From assembly GCF_022539665.2 (NCBI RefSeq), contig NC_081333.1, forward strand, positions 5,578,971 through 5,642,970: a DNA stretch of 64,000 nt. The letters run 5' to 3'. The notes under the pieces were generated by a model that worked only from the letters and a program-made list of their open reading frames with translations, was not told the DNA's origin and did not search any database. Position 1 is the stretch's first letter; the number at the start of each line of letters is the position of its first letter. Below are positions 10,875-22,418 of this stretch, piece after piece. Made by a program: the position numbers and the translations under genes. Source of the DNA: Daphnia carinata (taxonomy: Eukaryota; Arthropoda; Branchiopoda; Diplostraca; Daphniidae).

Positions 10875-11858
10875 ATGATGTTTTATTTGCTTATCGTAGT
10901 TTTGTCCATTTCGACATTGGACAGCCCATATTACTTACTGCACGGTAGAGATCCTAATAAACCCGTTAATGAATTCCTCCACGCTTTCCCAAAAACGTTG
11001 ATCTCCGCATCAGATTACGTAGGTAACCTAACTGAACGCTTGCGTTATAGTTTCCAACGCGTACGTGAGGAGAGTGAAAAAGCAAGAAAGCGTCAGAGGA
11101 AACAATATAATAAACGAGCGAATAAAAAACAATATATGGTAGGAGATAGAGTATTATTAGATATTAGAGTAGTTAAAGAAGACGATAGTAGGAAATTTGC
11201 TTCGAAATATAAAGGCCCTTATAGAATTGTGAAGGTATATTCCAATAATACAGTCGACATTGCCGCCAATTCATATATTTGTCAACGTACACACGTTAAT
11301 CGTTTCAAACCCTTGTATGAAAATATGCTATGGAAAGATGAGCATTGTCCCCCTATCGAGACGTCGTCAAAGTTCGAGAATCGATTTCGTAAATCGATTT
11401 CGACCCAAACGATGGAAATTGTGGAAAATATGGAGCAGATCACGAGGGAATTGGAAATCGTGGAATTGGTAACGATGGAGTCAGAAAACGTGGAAATGGA
11501 AACGAGGCATTCGGAAACGTAGATGTGGAATATTCGGAATTAGAAACAGCAGAATTGGAACCAGCGGAAATGCAAATGGACGCCAGTTATAACAAAACAC
11601 AATATTAATGCCTCAATCAAACAAACATACGATTCGCACGATGATAAATCAATCGCCAATGACATGGTTGAGAGTCGACATAATGTAACACCCATTCCCG
11701 AAAACAATGCAAATGTCATAAATAATGAGCCTGAAACTCGACAGGTGACACCTGACATCGATCAGCCAGAAGAATTGACACCCCAAAATGCTACCGGACG
11801 CCCGCAAAGAAATCGAAGACTACCGATACGTTACAGAAACAAGAGCGGACCATTTTAA
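10875..11858 (+). pseudogene. Ty3/gypsy integrase C-terminal region and tail
   Basis: 10875-11522 begins at the end of the core ('DSPYYLLHGRDPNKPVNEFL'), continues with a long basic helix and the SH3-like end of integrase ('YMVGDRVLLDIRVVK', 'KYKGPYRIVKV', 'RTHVNRFKPLYE'). After a stop at 11520-11522, a second frame (11664-11858) gives an acidic then arginine-rich tail ending 'GRPQRNRRLPIRYRN'. The Met/Glu/Val/Thr-rich stretch 11400-11580 is a low-complexity run of short degenerate repeats. Confidence 0.8.
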
Positions 11859-12009
11859 AACAATTTAAATGATCACATATCACGTCCGAAGTGTATTTAA
11901 CAGCAACAAATTTTTAAAGAAACATCACAACGTCTACAACGCTCGTTGAGCCTACACCACGAGAATCAGTTCACTTAAAACTTCAATTCTCCAAACAAAA
12001 AAGGGGACC

Positions 12010-12429
12010 TAGGCACGAGTTCCAGCAGCCAACTAGACCAAGATGCGACAGAATGGCTAACTGCCGACGAACAGGCGAAGAAGGTAATGGCACCGATGGT
12101 TGCCATCCCTATCTACGATTGGACCCAACTACCAGCGAAAACGGTCGAGGTGGTCAGCAAGACGCCTCTTTTGCAAGAGCCCGAGCCAGGAATCGTGGGA
12201 AGTCGAGCGCCAGCGCTATGAGCGTCGCATCGAAGAACGGACGGCCGCGCTTACTCGCCAACTTAACGCGGATCCTTTCGCCGAGGATTGGGGAAGAGCT
12301 GTAAACACCCTAAAGCTGATTTTCGATCTGGACTCGGCAAGACGTCATCCTCCTCTGTACAACTGGTCATCGGATCTGTGGGACACAGCTAGGAAACGTC
12401 ACAGGCACAAACCTAACATTCAACACTGA
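12010..12429 (+). pseudogene. Unidentified coding remnant A
   Basis: An open frame from about 12013 (acidic, 'DQDATEWLTADEQAKKVMAP') changes frame near 12195 and continues to a stop at 12427-12429 (about 80 residues with 'ERRIEERTAALTRQLN' and 'HPPLYNWSSDLWD'). I do not recognise the family. It lies 150 bases past the gypsy pol and is preceded by an A/G run (about 11997-12006) that could be a polypurine tract. A similar C-terminal pattern recurs in remnant B, so this is a repeated protein. An AATAAA follows at about 12437. Confidence 0.45.
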
Positions 12430-12779
12430 AGACCACAAATAAAGGGAACGAAAAGGCAACCGAAAAAATTTTACATACTCTCACCCCACATAGCTGTGTT
12501 TATTCCCTGTAGTCTAGGAATTTCTTCCTAAACAATTTTTCCCCTCTTCCTATTATACTCACTGACAAACAAATAAACACAAATAAACACATGTTTCGTC
12601 CAAATATTCATTGTAGAGATTCGGGATACGAAAGCAAATGAGAGCGTTATCAGTCAAAAACTCAAATATATAAGCAAATGGAAGGTAGAAGAAAAACATT
12701 ACTCCCCGCCGTTTCACAACTATAATTTTATATTAAACCAAAGTAAAGAAACATATCAATTTAAGGTATATCAACAACT

Positions 12780-12852
12780 GCTGGGCCGAATATTGAACCC
12801 GAGACTTCCGAGTCGTATTGAAGTGCTATACCTATACGCTATGTAACCATAA
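12780..12852 (-). repeat. tRNA-like (SINE-type) sequence 1
   Basis: Read on the minus strand, it has a box A-like start (TGGTTACATAGCG) and a box B-like GGGTTCAATAT about 45 bases later, with 'ACGACTCGGAAGTC' between. It shares this layout with the copy at 13010-13085. No proper cloverleaf or anticodon loop can be drawn by eye, so this is a tRNA-derived SINE fragment rather than a gene. Confidence 0.35.
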
Positions 12853-13009
12853 AGGAAACCCACTATAATAACCAAAGTAATTCTAAATCGAACCAGGATA
12901 GATAAAAACTTAAAATATTTAATGATAATCAACCCACAGTGCATTAATAAGGAATTAGTTTACATCACTTACCGAAGAGGAATCTTCCAGTAAATTTCCA
13001 GTCAAGGTC

Positions 13010-13085
13010 ACGGCGTGATTCGAAACTAAGACTCCCGAGTCGCAGTCAGACGCTATAACATAATACCATGCAGCCAACGCCCATA
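13010..13085 (-). repeat. tRNA-like (SINE-type) sequence 2
   Basis: The minus strand reads TGGTATTATGTTATAGCG (box A-like), 'GCGACTCGGGAGTC' and GTTTCGAATC (box B-like, one base off the consensus GGTTCGANNCC). It resembles copy 1, 230 bases away, and probably derives from the same tRNA-derived SINE family. Confidence 0.4.
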
Positions 13086-13239
13086 TATAGAATAACCCAT
13101 AGGTTGATATCCACAATTTATGTATAATTAACCATACTCATTTGTAGAATCAGTAAACTCACGTCATTTCTTCTTTCACTTTTTCTTGTTTCCCTATCTA
13201 TAATTAATAAAGACTAGTAAATATAACTGTAAAAGAAAT

Positions 13240-13870
13240 CGAAGAAAAACGAACTGTTGTGCGTCCTTGGAACAACGCTACACGACCCTACACAGCAATA
13301 AATAATCCCCCTCATGACAGCGTCGACGAAAACGGACACCTGTTGAAACAATCAAGTGACACCTCGAGAGACTTAACGCCGAACTCAAACTTTTGAAAGA
13401 GGAAAAAGAAGCTGCAGATTACAAATGGTACAATTGACTATATAAGTCGAGAAGTTTCGACCGTCGATCCAACACTCACCATCCAACTACGCCACTGATC
13501 ACCCGTAATAGAGCGAAGCTGCCGTGAAAACCAAGAGAACAACAGAAAAGGAAAAACAACAATCTAAGATGGCGGACGACGATTCACGCCGGCCATGGTT
13601 ACCCTTTTCTAAACGTGCTTGCTGCTACCACGAAGAAAATGACAAAACCCTACAAGACGGTTCCAGTATCGCCACTATGGAAGGGAACCCTTCCAACCGC
13701 ACCCGTGACTGGTGGAATTCTCAGCTTAGGAAAACGGTGATGACATGTTCAAATCTATGCTAGGTTTAGACCCGGACAACCACAACCCGCCGTTGTTAGG
13801 ATTGTCCGATGAGAATTGGGGGACCACCATGCAAATCTTATTAAAAAAACTTCGTTTTCCACCGCCATAA
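13240..13870 (+). pseudogene. Unidentified coding remnant B, related to remnant A
   Basis: Several short frames in series: 'VRPWNNATRPYTAINNPP' near 13259, a helical Lys/Glu-rich piece near 13390, 13524-13763, and a closing frame with 'GLDPDNHNPPLLGLSDENW' ending near 13870. The last piece matches the end of remnant A in pattern (LD..-HPPL/NPPL-..S..-W). Frameshifts are numerous. The function is unknown; it may be an accessory ORF of a local retroelement family. Confidence 0.4.
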
Positions 13871-14897
13871 TCATGTCCCATTACTCTTTCAAGAGTCATG
13901 CCACCATGTAACCGTTCCCTGCTTTTACAAAAATTCTCCGGCTATAGGAAAAAAAGTTCATTCCGTTTTCCGTCCAAAAGGACAAGAGGGAGCATATATA
14001 AACAGCGTATAGGAAACAGGGATGTAAGAACTCCCTACAAACAGATAGAAAATATATAGGCATAATTAACCACTGAGAGATAGACAAGAATACGAAAATG
14101 GTTTTCCCCACGTTAGTGCTATACTCCATTCTACAATTTGTTTTCCCAAGTCTCATTCTCAGTTTTTTTTCTTCTCCGCCTGAATATTTCTTTTGCCGTA
14201 GCTTTCCCTTGAAATTCTAACTTTTGACGAAGTCTTTTTCCCCCCTCTTTCTTCCTCTCTTTGGTCCCTCGTGCATAAAAAATAAAAACAACAGTCAATA
14301 TACCCCCATAGCCCTACAGATCTTTCATTAAAAGACATACGCCTATTCCCCCAACCTCCCACGTCTGGGACAAATTTCCCTTGTCTCAAGCTCAAGTGAG
14401 CCGCTTTTCTTTCCCCTACCATAAGTCACATTCCTTTCCAGCGCCCTTTTTCTTTCCCCTATTCTCTTTTCAAATATTGGACTGGAAAAAAGCTAGCTTT
14501 TGCGTCGTTTGTCTTACCGTTTCGAATAAGTATTTGTTCGTCACCTTTTGCCTTGCATATATCTACCTTTTCCCTTTGCCTAATGATATGTCGCTTTCCG
14601 AATTTCTCTTTTGCATCATTAAGCTCGTTCTTTCTTCTTCCCAATGATACCAAACATTACATAAAAACATTTACCCTTATATCAGAAAAAGCAAGTTTTT
14701 CCATGCCCTTTATTACCCATTATTGCTCGCTCGCTACTATCGGCAGCTGTTGAAAAGCTGACGGAAGATCGTTGACTTTTCCAAATGCCGCCATATATGT
14801 TTCCGCTTCTGCTTATTATTTTTACCTTCTTTTATATTATCTTATTTGATTTTAAGAAACCCACATGATGACATGAAATGTTTTTTTTTCCAATTAT
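13871..14897. other. Pyrimidine-rich stretch without a recognisable gene
   Basis: T- and C-rich DNA on the plus strand. The open frames on both strands (for example 14159-14422 and 14459-14653 minus) are low-complexity Lys/Glu or Phe/Ser strings with no domain. It lies where the pol of the following envelope-bearing element would be expected, but no pol motif is visible. Confidence 0.5.
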
Positions 14898-16150
14898 ATG
14901 AGTTACTTGATATTGAGTGTAATGCTCGCGATATATTTTCCATCTATAGAAATGTCACCGATTCCATTCATACTGTTGCTGTGCCTTTACGGGTTACACC
15001 TGCAGGCGTTTGAAACAACTATGTGCGACTTTTCAGAGCCATTGAAGATAGGAATCCTTCAATTATCTGACGCTAATTGTCAACCGATTACCCCTGATAA
15101 CAAAGCCGTTAAAGTGAAATATGCAATTTATAGTGAAGAACGTGCCGCGGCTAAATTTCCCGGATATATTTCAGCAAGATGAGAGAATATACGACGCATC
15201 ACCATGAGTGTTTTCGGTCGATTAGTGATAGTGCCGATAACAATGCAATTGATACTTCACCCGCCGAGTGCAACGAAATGATAAACCGTAAACGATGTGA
15301 TGATAATCGAATGACTATTTCGGACGATAAATATCGGTTTGACCGCGAACCCGAAATTTTCGGAAATTCGTTACAAACAATCGATTCTTAAATTATCAAT
15401 CGTGTTCTCGAAAAATTCCAACTTATTCAACAAAATGAGGACGCAGATTTTGAGACACCTATCGGAACAGTTTCCGCCACGACCGGTAATTTGTCACACA
15501 ATCATCTAACGCGGATTTGGGACAAAACCCATACCCAGAAGACTAGATTGAATACTCGATTTGTGGAAGATGGAATAGGCACGTTGGTTCAACTAGCGTG
15601 AGACGAGGAAATTTTCAGACTCCAAGACGATGTCAAGCAACTTGATTTCCATCTGGCACCTCTGCAGCGCTATACTTCCATACAAAACGATTGCTCCAAT
15701 AGGACTTTGAGATGGTCGTTTGGTCGTTTGAGATTATCGGCCAATCAAAACTCACCGTTGCGACAGCAAACATGGAAAATTTTACAACAACTTTGGAGAC
15801 TCCAGCGCCACCTACCGACGAAAATTTAAACGTGCCCGCGAATATGCAATATATTCGAGACCAACTCGCTGATCATGAGAATGAATTGGCAAGACAAATT
15901 CGATTAATGCAATTTGAAGCTCGTAAAGCCAAACATGAAAGGGCTATTACAACTGCGCTATATAACGGATGGTTAGCAGCTTCGCAGTAAAATTTACCGC
16001 AATGCACAAAATTACAAGCCTTCGGAAAAACGGCTGTACCGATTCAATGTAAGGCCAATGTCTAACAGTAAAAGTACCCACACGCCAGAGAATCCAAATG
16101 TACCTGTCTTCTCTTTTGGTACCCGGAAAATCCGCTACGAGCGCCACCTG
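14898..16150 (+). pseudogene. env: Envelope-like glycoprotein remnant, N-terminal part
   Basis: The frame starting at 14898 has a hydrophobic N-terminus (residues ~20-36) suitable as a signal peptide, then a Cys-containing ectodomain start ('ETTMCDFSEPLKIGILQLSD'). Homology continues with frame changes and stops: 15179-15391 ('AECNEMINRKRCDDN'), 15390-15600 and 15770-15990 (a helical segment ending 'LYNGWLAASQ'). The pattern of signal peptide, Cys-rich ectodomain, helical part and membrane anchor (in the next piece) is that of a viral-type class of envelope protein picked up by an LTR element. I cannot name the donor virus family with confidence; a chuvirus-like or other negative-strand RNA virus origin is a guess. 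The gene is inactive. Confidence 0.55.
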
Positions 16151-16189
16151 TTCATTTTCCCTTGCTTACGATGCTTCTTAGTCCTCTCA

Positions 16190-17280
16190 GTGGTCTTTCT
16201 GTCAAAAAGTACTATTTTTAATTATAATTTTAAATAACCAATAACTTGGTTAAATTTATACGAAAAACAAAAAAAAAATTCATTTAAACTTCATCAACAA
16301 AATAACACCAAGTTTAAATGCGATTAGTCAATTTTTACTAGAAAAAGCCTAAGTCTTTGTGCAGAAAAGGCTTATAACACGCAATAGAAGAAATGGATTA
16401 ACGACTGTTCGACGAGAGCATGTCTTCGTCTTTATCGTAACTTTTAAAATGTTCAAAATAAAAGGTAGTTAATGTATTCTAGCACGGGCTGAATACAACT
16501 GAGACACTGTGGTTCTCTCCTTTACATCTAACCAGTTGATTAAAAAATAATCCCGTATTATATTGAATTATACAATGGAGGGTGAACGAGCCTAATCGAT
16601 GCCGAAGCCTTAAGGATGGCCTGCTTTGCGCAGCGATAGTGCGTTACATGGTGAAAAGAAAGAGGAGAGAACCCACTACTATGGGTGAAGATCATTAAAA
16701 AAAAACTGTAAATGCATCATGAAATTCATTGGTAATTTAAGAAAAAGAAAAAAAAAGATCCATGAATAATTGGAGAAAGTTCGTGCAATCCTTTTCGCGC
16801 ATTCACACGCGATGGAGTTCATCAAAACTCGTTTTTTCAATGATTACATATTCCCACCTAATTAAATGCATAAGCTTCCATTTCGAAGCTCAGTCAATAG
16901 GATGTGTATATCTTTCGATTAAATTTAATCCTTATACCAATAAAATGCTAATGCAGAACTCTATAACCCTGTTGCATATTATAGAGGGTACATTTGACAA
17001 GAGAAGAACCCTATATATTTTATATACCCGGACGTCAATCAATCACAAAAGTTTCAGACTGGATTTGAACTTGTGCCATGTGACATCATCCTCTCTTTTC
17101 GTTGCCTCTTTTCTTTCTTTTTTTTAACACTAGATCAATCTTTCCAAAACAAAAAAATGATGACCCATCGTCTGTTCACAGCTGGATTTATTATATAGAA
17201 TCTTTCAACCTTTTTTTATGTTTTGTAATTTTTTTATAACAAAGAACTGTTACCAAATGTGAATTATTTGTGCAAAATAT
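16190..17280. other. AT-rich insertion without a recognisable gene
   Basis: It separates the two halves of the envelope remnant. The open frame at 16762-17127 has no domain and a composition expected by chance. No terminal repeats could be assigned to the whole segment. Confidence 0.45.
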
Positions 17281-17547
17281 TGTCGCGTCGGAAATATTCG
17301 ATTCGTCACCGCGGTAGCGACAACAGCGCTAGGATGGAAATCCCGCCCCAGTTATGGCCGTCCTTTGGAGCACCACCCTCGTCGCCGGATATAAAAGGGG
17401 TGACTTGGCACACCTGTTTGGCTTTTTGATTAATTGGTTAGGGCAGTAGTTAGCAGTTGTGTCATTAAACCTTCTGGTGAAATACACATTATCTTTTAAT
17501 CTGAAGCACAACGTCTCTATCTTGGTACAAGATCCATGGCCGTGACA
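17281..17547 (+). mobile_element. Solo LTR of the envelope-bearing gypsy family
   Basis: 267 bp beginning TGTCGCG and ending CGTGACA. It is highly similar over its whole length to the reverse complement of the LTRs at 21636-21903 and 30852-31106. Flanks are ATAT (17277-17280) and ATCT (17548-17551), a 4-bp duplication with one change. It contains a TATA box at about 17390 (TATAAAAG) and presumably arose by recombination between two LTRs, with loss of the internal region. Confidence 0.9.
17389..17398 (+). promoter_or_regulatory. TATA box of the solo gypsy LTR
   Basis: TATAAAAGG in the LTR. The same word is kept at the same place in both other LTR copies of the family, so it is the likely core promoter of the element. 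Confidence 0.6.
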
Positions 17548-17689
17548 ATCTACTCAAATGCAAATTATATGCAAATTTTGTCATTTCCCATTTAATTTCA
17601 TTTATTATTCTTGTTTTCTCCCATGCGCTATTCAGCGCAAGGGGTACTGAACAAGTGGCGCTCCTAGCGGACGTCTTGCGTACCAAAAC

Positions 17690-18376
17690 GGCATATGGGT
17701 ACGTCTGGCTTCTCTCGCCGGCTGTCTCCTGTGGGTACGTCTCCTGTTAGATGTGAAACCATACCGACATCTTGCGGACCGCAACCAAAATTTAAAAATT
17801 ATACGATCAATCTTGACGGATGGGAACTTGTGGAATATTCCCCTTGCTACTGGACCGATGGTTTTGTTAATTTTAATGACAAACCTTATGCATTTCGTAA
17901 CGACACCTGGATGCCAAATTGAAGCCAATATTGTGTTACCGGAACAGACGCTTGCGCATTCTTTTCGGTATGAAGATGTTGGGTTTTTCCACTACGAACA
18001 TCAAAGCAATCCGGCATATACTGACAATATGCTAAACCACATGAACATTATGGCCGATATCGCTGCTGCAATAAGTGAATATTCTCCACCTAAATTTGCA
18101 TTACGCCATAAACAAAGTGCATCGACTGCTTTAATGAAGGCAGCTGGTGTCGGAACCTATACATCTTGATGGGAAACTATCAAGAATTACTTCTTCATCG
18201 GCATATAATGTATTTTGCTTCTACTCTTCTTACGTATATGCTACGCTTGCAGTTTTTTCACTTTCATCTGGGCCGTCTGGTGTCGCCCTTCAGACGACTC
18301 AAGACTAACACCTTCCGAATCTATTTTAATGCATCAACTCTGATTATGGGACGTAATCTCACACTGCCGGGAGTGA
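17690..18376 (+). pseudogene. env: Envelope-like glycoprotein remnant, C-terminal part
   Basis: Two overlapping frames (17695-17922 and 17753-18169) carry a continuous protein with one frame change near 17920: 'INLDGWELVEYSPCYWTDG' in the first, 'SFRYEDVGFFHYEHQSN' and 'DNMLNHMNIMADIAAAISEY' in the second. Just beyond the stop at 18167-18169 a hydrophobic, Leu/Phe-rich stretch (about 18190-18260) fits a membrane anchor followed by a short tail. It ends a few bases before the LTR, as expected for the last gene of an LTR element. Confidence 0.55.
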
Positions 18377-18892
18377 TGTAACGAAGCTGAATACATTACT
18401 TTTAACTTCTTTCTCTTTTAACCCAGCAACTGAGGAAGATCAGACTAAAACTTACAGCCGAATACAGCAGTTACCACCATCTCTCTCGCTTTTATTAGTA
18501 GTATTGTGCATTACTTGCTGTTTTATTAACCAAGTCGGTTCAGTTAAACTTCTTTTGAATTAGAGTTATTCACGGTATTCGATTGCCTATTCTTCTTGTT
18601 TGTCGTTCCTCTTGTTTGTGTATCGCTTGTGTGGAAGTTGAATATCACGTTTACTTCGTGTCGTTTCTCTTCCATCCTTATACTAGTGTAAACACGGTAA
18701 GACTGAATTCGAATCGTTTCTTCTTTTAACTTGTTCCCTGATGTTTCTTCTTCTGTGTTCTCTTATTCTTCTGATTCTTATGTTTTAGCTTAAAAGTAAT
18801 ACATACGCCATTGTGGGTAATTGCCAACGAGTTCTTTTATTCATTGTCTAAAACTCGTAAAGTTATCTTCCCAGCGGGAAGAATGCTTTACA
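18377..18892 (+). mobile_element. 3' LTR of the envelope-carrying element
   Basis: 516 bp from TGTAACGAAGCTGAAT to GAATGCTTTACA. The ends match the ends of the 670-bp LTR at 40354-41023 read in reverse (TGTAACAAAGCTAAAT ... GATGCTTTACA), including a short internal hairpin, CTTCCCNNNNGGGAAG, next to the end. A weak purine tract (GCCGGGAGTGA) lies directly upstream at about 18366-18376. Confidence 0.75.
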
Positions 18893-20560
18893 ATATGTAA
18901 ACAATATAAAAACATGGTTAAATATATGTGTGTTTAAGGCCAATAAACTCTAACACAAAGAGCCTTATGAATTACATGTAAACAGGATCAAACATACGTG
19001 TATTCAATAAGAACACAACACCGAATTTATAAGCTAGCTCAAACGGTCGAGGTCTAACTGCAGAAGTATTTACTCTGCATTTCTTTTGGTACTATGTTAT
19101 TGCCATTTTTAATTATTTGTCAATGTAAGTAGGCGTAGTCTTCATCTTTGTATTTTTATTTTAGGTTGTTTTCCTTTCAAAAAGAGAAATGCAATTGTAA
19201 TTTTAGCGCTGAAGAAGCTGAAAATGATCTTATAGGAAAAAGAGCCGAAATTATTCTAGAGAAACCAATTTAGCTATGTTTTGTGCTTTTTTGCGAAAGA
19301 TAAGAACCAATTGAAAAGGGCCAAAAGTCGGAACCTACTAGAAAGAGAATGATAAAGGAAACGAAAGATTGGTTAGGAAGGAATCAATATGATTTTGTTT
19401 TTTATTAATCATTAGTTTTGTAGTTTTATCTTGTAATTTTTGTTTACGTTCGGCACAGGAGCTTAACACTAAGGCACAAGTGCAATCAATTTTTATGTAT
19501 AGTAATCCTAAACGGGGATATTATGCGAGTCATACCGAGATGACGCAGATGGTTTTCTTTTAATTGGTTGGTTCAATTGGTATTCAGTTGTTTTTTTTAC
19601 ATGCAACAGAATCTTGGGAGAGGATTCATTTTATTTTAAGTATGGAAAGTCAAACGTTTGGCTGTCGATTGGCTTGTATTGTCATATCAATACATATTTA
19701 AATTTCTATCATATTTTTTTGTCGTAGGAAGTTACGCTGATAAACCGCCAGCAAAGAAAATTCAAGAAAATGATGTAATCAACATAAAGAAAGACAACAT
19801 CTCAACTGAAACGCAGTGCAATTTGCTTAAAAAAAAAGACCAAGCACATTTGAAATTTAAAAAGAATTCCAGATTTTTTTTTTGCATTTTAGTGGTTCAA
19901 TAAACGCTGTGATACAATGTGTTTTATTAACTACATTTGAACCGATATTTAAAAAAAATAGAAACCCACAAAAGCAAGAGCAAAGTAAGAAAAACGTAAA
20001 AAATACACATAGAAAGGCACCTGCTAAATAAGAAAAGACCAAAGAACAAATCCAATGCCTCAAACGTAAGAAAACAAAAAAAACATTCGTTGAAAACTGT
20101 TGCACTCCCTGTTTTGAGCTTGTAAAGATAAATGATGCAGCTCTGAAAATAAGCGAAGCTGCAGAAACAAACTATATGGAATTATTTCAAAACATGGAGG
20201 TCGAATAAATATACCGGTTATCAGTTATTGATTTCGGTAGGTTTGGTGAAAAAAAAACGATTAGCAATTGATCAAAATTAAACATACAATGCTTTGAGCA
20301 TTAACGCTAGAAGCATTAATGTTTACTATATTTTCTTTTTTACAAGCAAAAAACGAGCTTTCTTTTCGCTACCTGTAAGTTGTTAGGCAGAAATTTTAAA
20401 TATCGAGTGTAGAAGGAGACAACGTCACACCTTATGCATCGTCAAACAGAGTGCTAATTGCTTTGGGAAAGGCAGAAGACAAAAATAAAAGGCTGAAATT
20501 AATCGAAAACCAGTAATTTGTATCTTTTTTCACTTCTATTTTTGTTTCAAGCTTTTGATT
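18893..20560. other. AT-rich stretch, possible exon remnants
   Basis: No family is recognised. Two open stretches are preceded by pyrimidine-AG acceptor-like sites: about 19165-19273 (acidic, 'AEEAENDLIGKRAEIILEKP') and 19728-19903 (Lys-rich). A third short frame, about 20106-20208, ends 'YMELFQNMEVE' before a stop. They could be exons of a decayed plus-strand gene, but there is no homology support. Confidence 0.25.
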
Positions 20561-21635
20561 TATATTTGATTCTGTTTGAATGTAGATATTGAAACTTAAT
20601 TTATCAAACTATATTCACATTGAATACACGTATATTTGATACTGTTTGAATGAAGTTCATGAAACTGATTCTATAACACTATATTCACATTGAATACAAG
20701 AATATTTGATGCTGTTTGAATGTAGATATTGAAACTCACTGTATCACACTATATTCACATTGAATACACGTATATTTGATGCTGTTTGAAGGTACATATT
20801 GAAACTCACTGTATCACACTATATTGACATTAAATACATGTATATTTGATACTGTTTGAGTGTAGATCATCAAACTGATTCTATACACTATATTTACATT
20901 GAATACACGTATATTTGATACTGTTTGAGTGTAGATTTGAAAGTCACTGTATCATACTATATTCCTATTGAATACACGTATATTTCATATTGTTTGAATG
21001 AAGGTCATGAAACTGATTCTATAACAATATATTCACATGGAATACACGTATATTTGACGCTGTTTGAATGTAGATATTGAAACTCACTGTAACACACTAT
21101 ATTCATATTGAATACACATATATTTGATATTGTTTGAATGAATATAATGAAACTGATTCTATAACACTATATTCACATTGAATACACCTATATTTGATGC
21201 TGTTTGAATGTAGATATTGAAACTCACTGTATCACACTATATTTACATTGAATACACGTATATTTGATGCTGTTTGAATTTAGATACTGAAACTCACTAA
21301 ATCATACTATATTCACATTGAATCCAAGTATATTTGATATTGTTTGAATTAAGATCATCAAACTGATTCTATAACACTTTATTCACATTGAATACACATA
21401 TATTTGATACTGTTAGAATGAAGATATTGAAACTGATTCTATAACAATATATTCACATTGAATACACGTATATTTGATGCTTTGAATGTAGATATTGAAA
21501 CTCACTGTATCACACTATATTCATTTTGGATACACATATATTTGATTATGTCTGAATGAAGATCATGAAACTGATTCTATAATACTATATTTACATTGAA
21601 CAAACGTATATTTGATGCAGTTTGAATGTAGATAT
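20561..21635. repeat. 70-bp satellite array, left segment (about 15 units)
   Basis: Tandem units of about 70 bp marked by 'ctgtttgaatg', 'actatattcacattgaa' and 'acgtatatttga'. Units are diverged from each other and mostly alternate between two variants (type A 'catgaaactgattctataac' and type B 'tattgaaactcactgtatc'). The array is interrupted at 21636 by the gypsy element and resumes in register at 31107. Confidence 0.95.
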
Positions 21636-21903
21636 TGTCACGGATATGGATCTTGTACCAAGATAGAGACATCGTGCTTCATATTAAAAGACAATGTGTA
21701 TTTCACCAAAAGGTTTAATAACACAACTGCAAACTAACTGCCCTAACCAATTAATCAAAAAGCCAACCAGGTGTGCCAAATCGCCCCTTTTATATCCGGC
21801 GACGAGGTTGGTGCTCCAAAATACGGCCATAATTGGGGCAGGATTTCCGTCCTAGCGCTGTTGTCGCCACCGTGGTGTCGACTCGAATATTTCCAACGCG
21901 ACA
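21636..21903 (-). mobile_element. 3' LTR of the gypsy element
   Basis: 268 bp; the ends form TGT...ACA. It differs from the other LTR by scattered substitutions and by a 13-bp block near 21709-21722 that is absent from the other copy. This divergence shows the insertion is not recent. Confidence 0.92.
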
Positions 21904-21916
21904 TCCCCCTCCTTAA
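21904..21916 (-). other. Polypurine tract of the gypsy element
   Basis: The minus strand reads TTAAGGAGGGGGA directly before the 3' LTR, the normal position and composition of the plus-strand primer. Confidence 0.75.
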
Positions 21917-21979
21917 GTCGCGACTAGTCCCGATCGCGCTTGTGTGCCAGGAAAATAGAAGTCTAAAATCTAATATTTC

Positions 21980-22260
21980 TGTTACGGGGGAGAGACGGGT
22001 TACACGACATTGACTTCACTGATAAAGGGGAATAAAGTAAATAAAAGCATTTTCTACGAATAAAAGTTGGGGCCGCCGCCACGCCATCTAGCGCTTGCAG
22101 TATAAATACTCATCGGCCAGCCAAGAGATGGCGTGGGCGAGTTAGCGTCCTTTTCTACCCACGCTATTCAGTCTCTTCTCAACTCTAGAGCCAACAAAGC
22201 CTCGTTCCTACTGTTTTGCTAAAGTGCCGATCTAGTGCCGATGTTTGTGTTAGTCTAACA
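21980..22260. mobile_element. LTR-like segment in the 3' region of the gypsy element
   Basis: A 281-bp segment beginning TGTTACGGGG and ending GTCTAACA, containing a good TATA box on the plus strand (TATAAATAC at about 22101). It is followed by AATAAA at 22261. No clean target duplication is visible. Alternatively the segment is part of a longer minus-strand LTR or UTR, since a purine tract (AGAGGAGGAAG on the minus strand, about 22409-22419) lies just after the envelope stop. Orientation is unresolved. Confidence 0.35.
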
Positions 22261-22418
22261 AATAAATTGACATTAATAATATACATGACAATAATAAACA
22301 AACATTTACCACAAAGTTATGTGAACACCAAAAAGAGTAAGTAAAAATCAGACTACTGTGGGACTACAAACACACATAAAATTAGTCCAATACAGGCAGA
22401 ATTACACTTCCTCCTCTA

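Larger units (their letters stand above)
7840..11870 (+). mobile_element. Decayed Ty3/gypsy retrotransposon, pol region
   Basis: Order is protease tail, reverse transcriptase, RNase H, integrase, the Ty3/gypsy arrangement. Gag and both LTRs are not recognisable. The coding sequence is broken by many frameshifts and by an 885-bp foldback element (9466-10350) between RNase H and integrase. Bases 7840-8118 resemble the end of a gypsy protease and its linker to RT ('LAGIYIEEFIGNVSGDGTYI'). Confidence 0.85.
12430..13230. other. AT-rich stretch with SINE-like pieces only
   Basis: No protein-coding signal is visible. Apart from the two tRNA-like pieces listed separately the DNA is AT-rich with several TATA-like words (about 12665 and 13200). 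Confidence 0.5.
14898..18892 (+). mobile_element. 3' part of an envelope-carrying LTR retroelement
   Basis: An envelope-type glycoprotein remnant, split in two, is followed directly by a 516-bp LTR (18377-18892). It is interrupted between 16190 and 17690 by unrelated DNA that includes a solo gypsy LTR. Gag and pol are absent, so this is a 5'-truncated element. LTR homology links it to the solo LTR at 40354-41023. Confidence 0.65.

Noticed and set aside
12780..13085. tRNA genes
   Set aside because: Box A/B-like words are present but no complete cloverleaf can be drawn; SINE remnants fit better.
14159..14653. Lys/Glu-rich frames on the minus strand
   Set aside because: Shadows of a pyrimidine-rich plus strand; no domain.
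16762..17127. 121-codon open frame
   Set aside because: AT-driven composition, no homology, and located in DNA that splits an envelope remnant.
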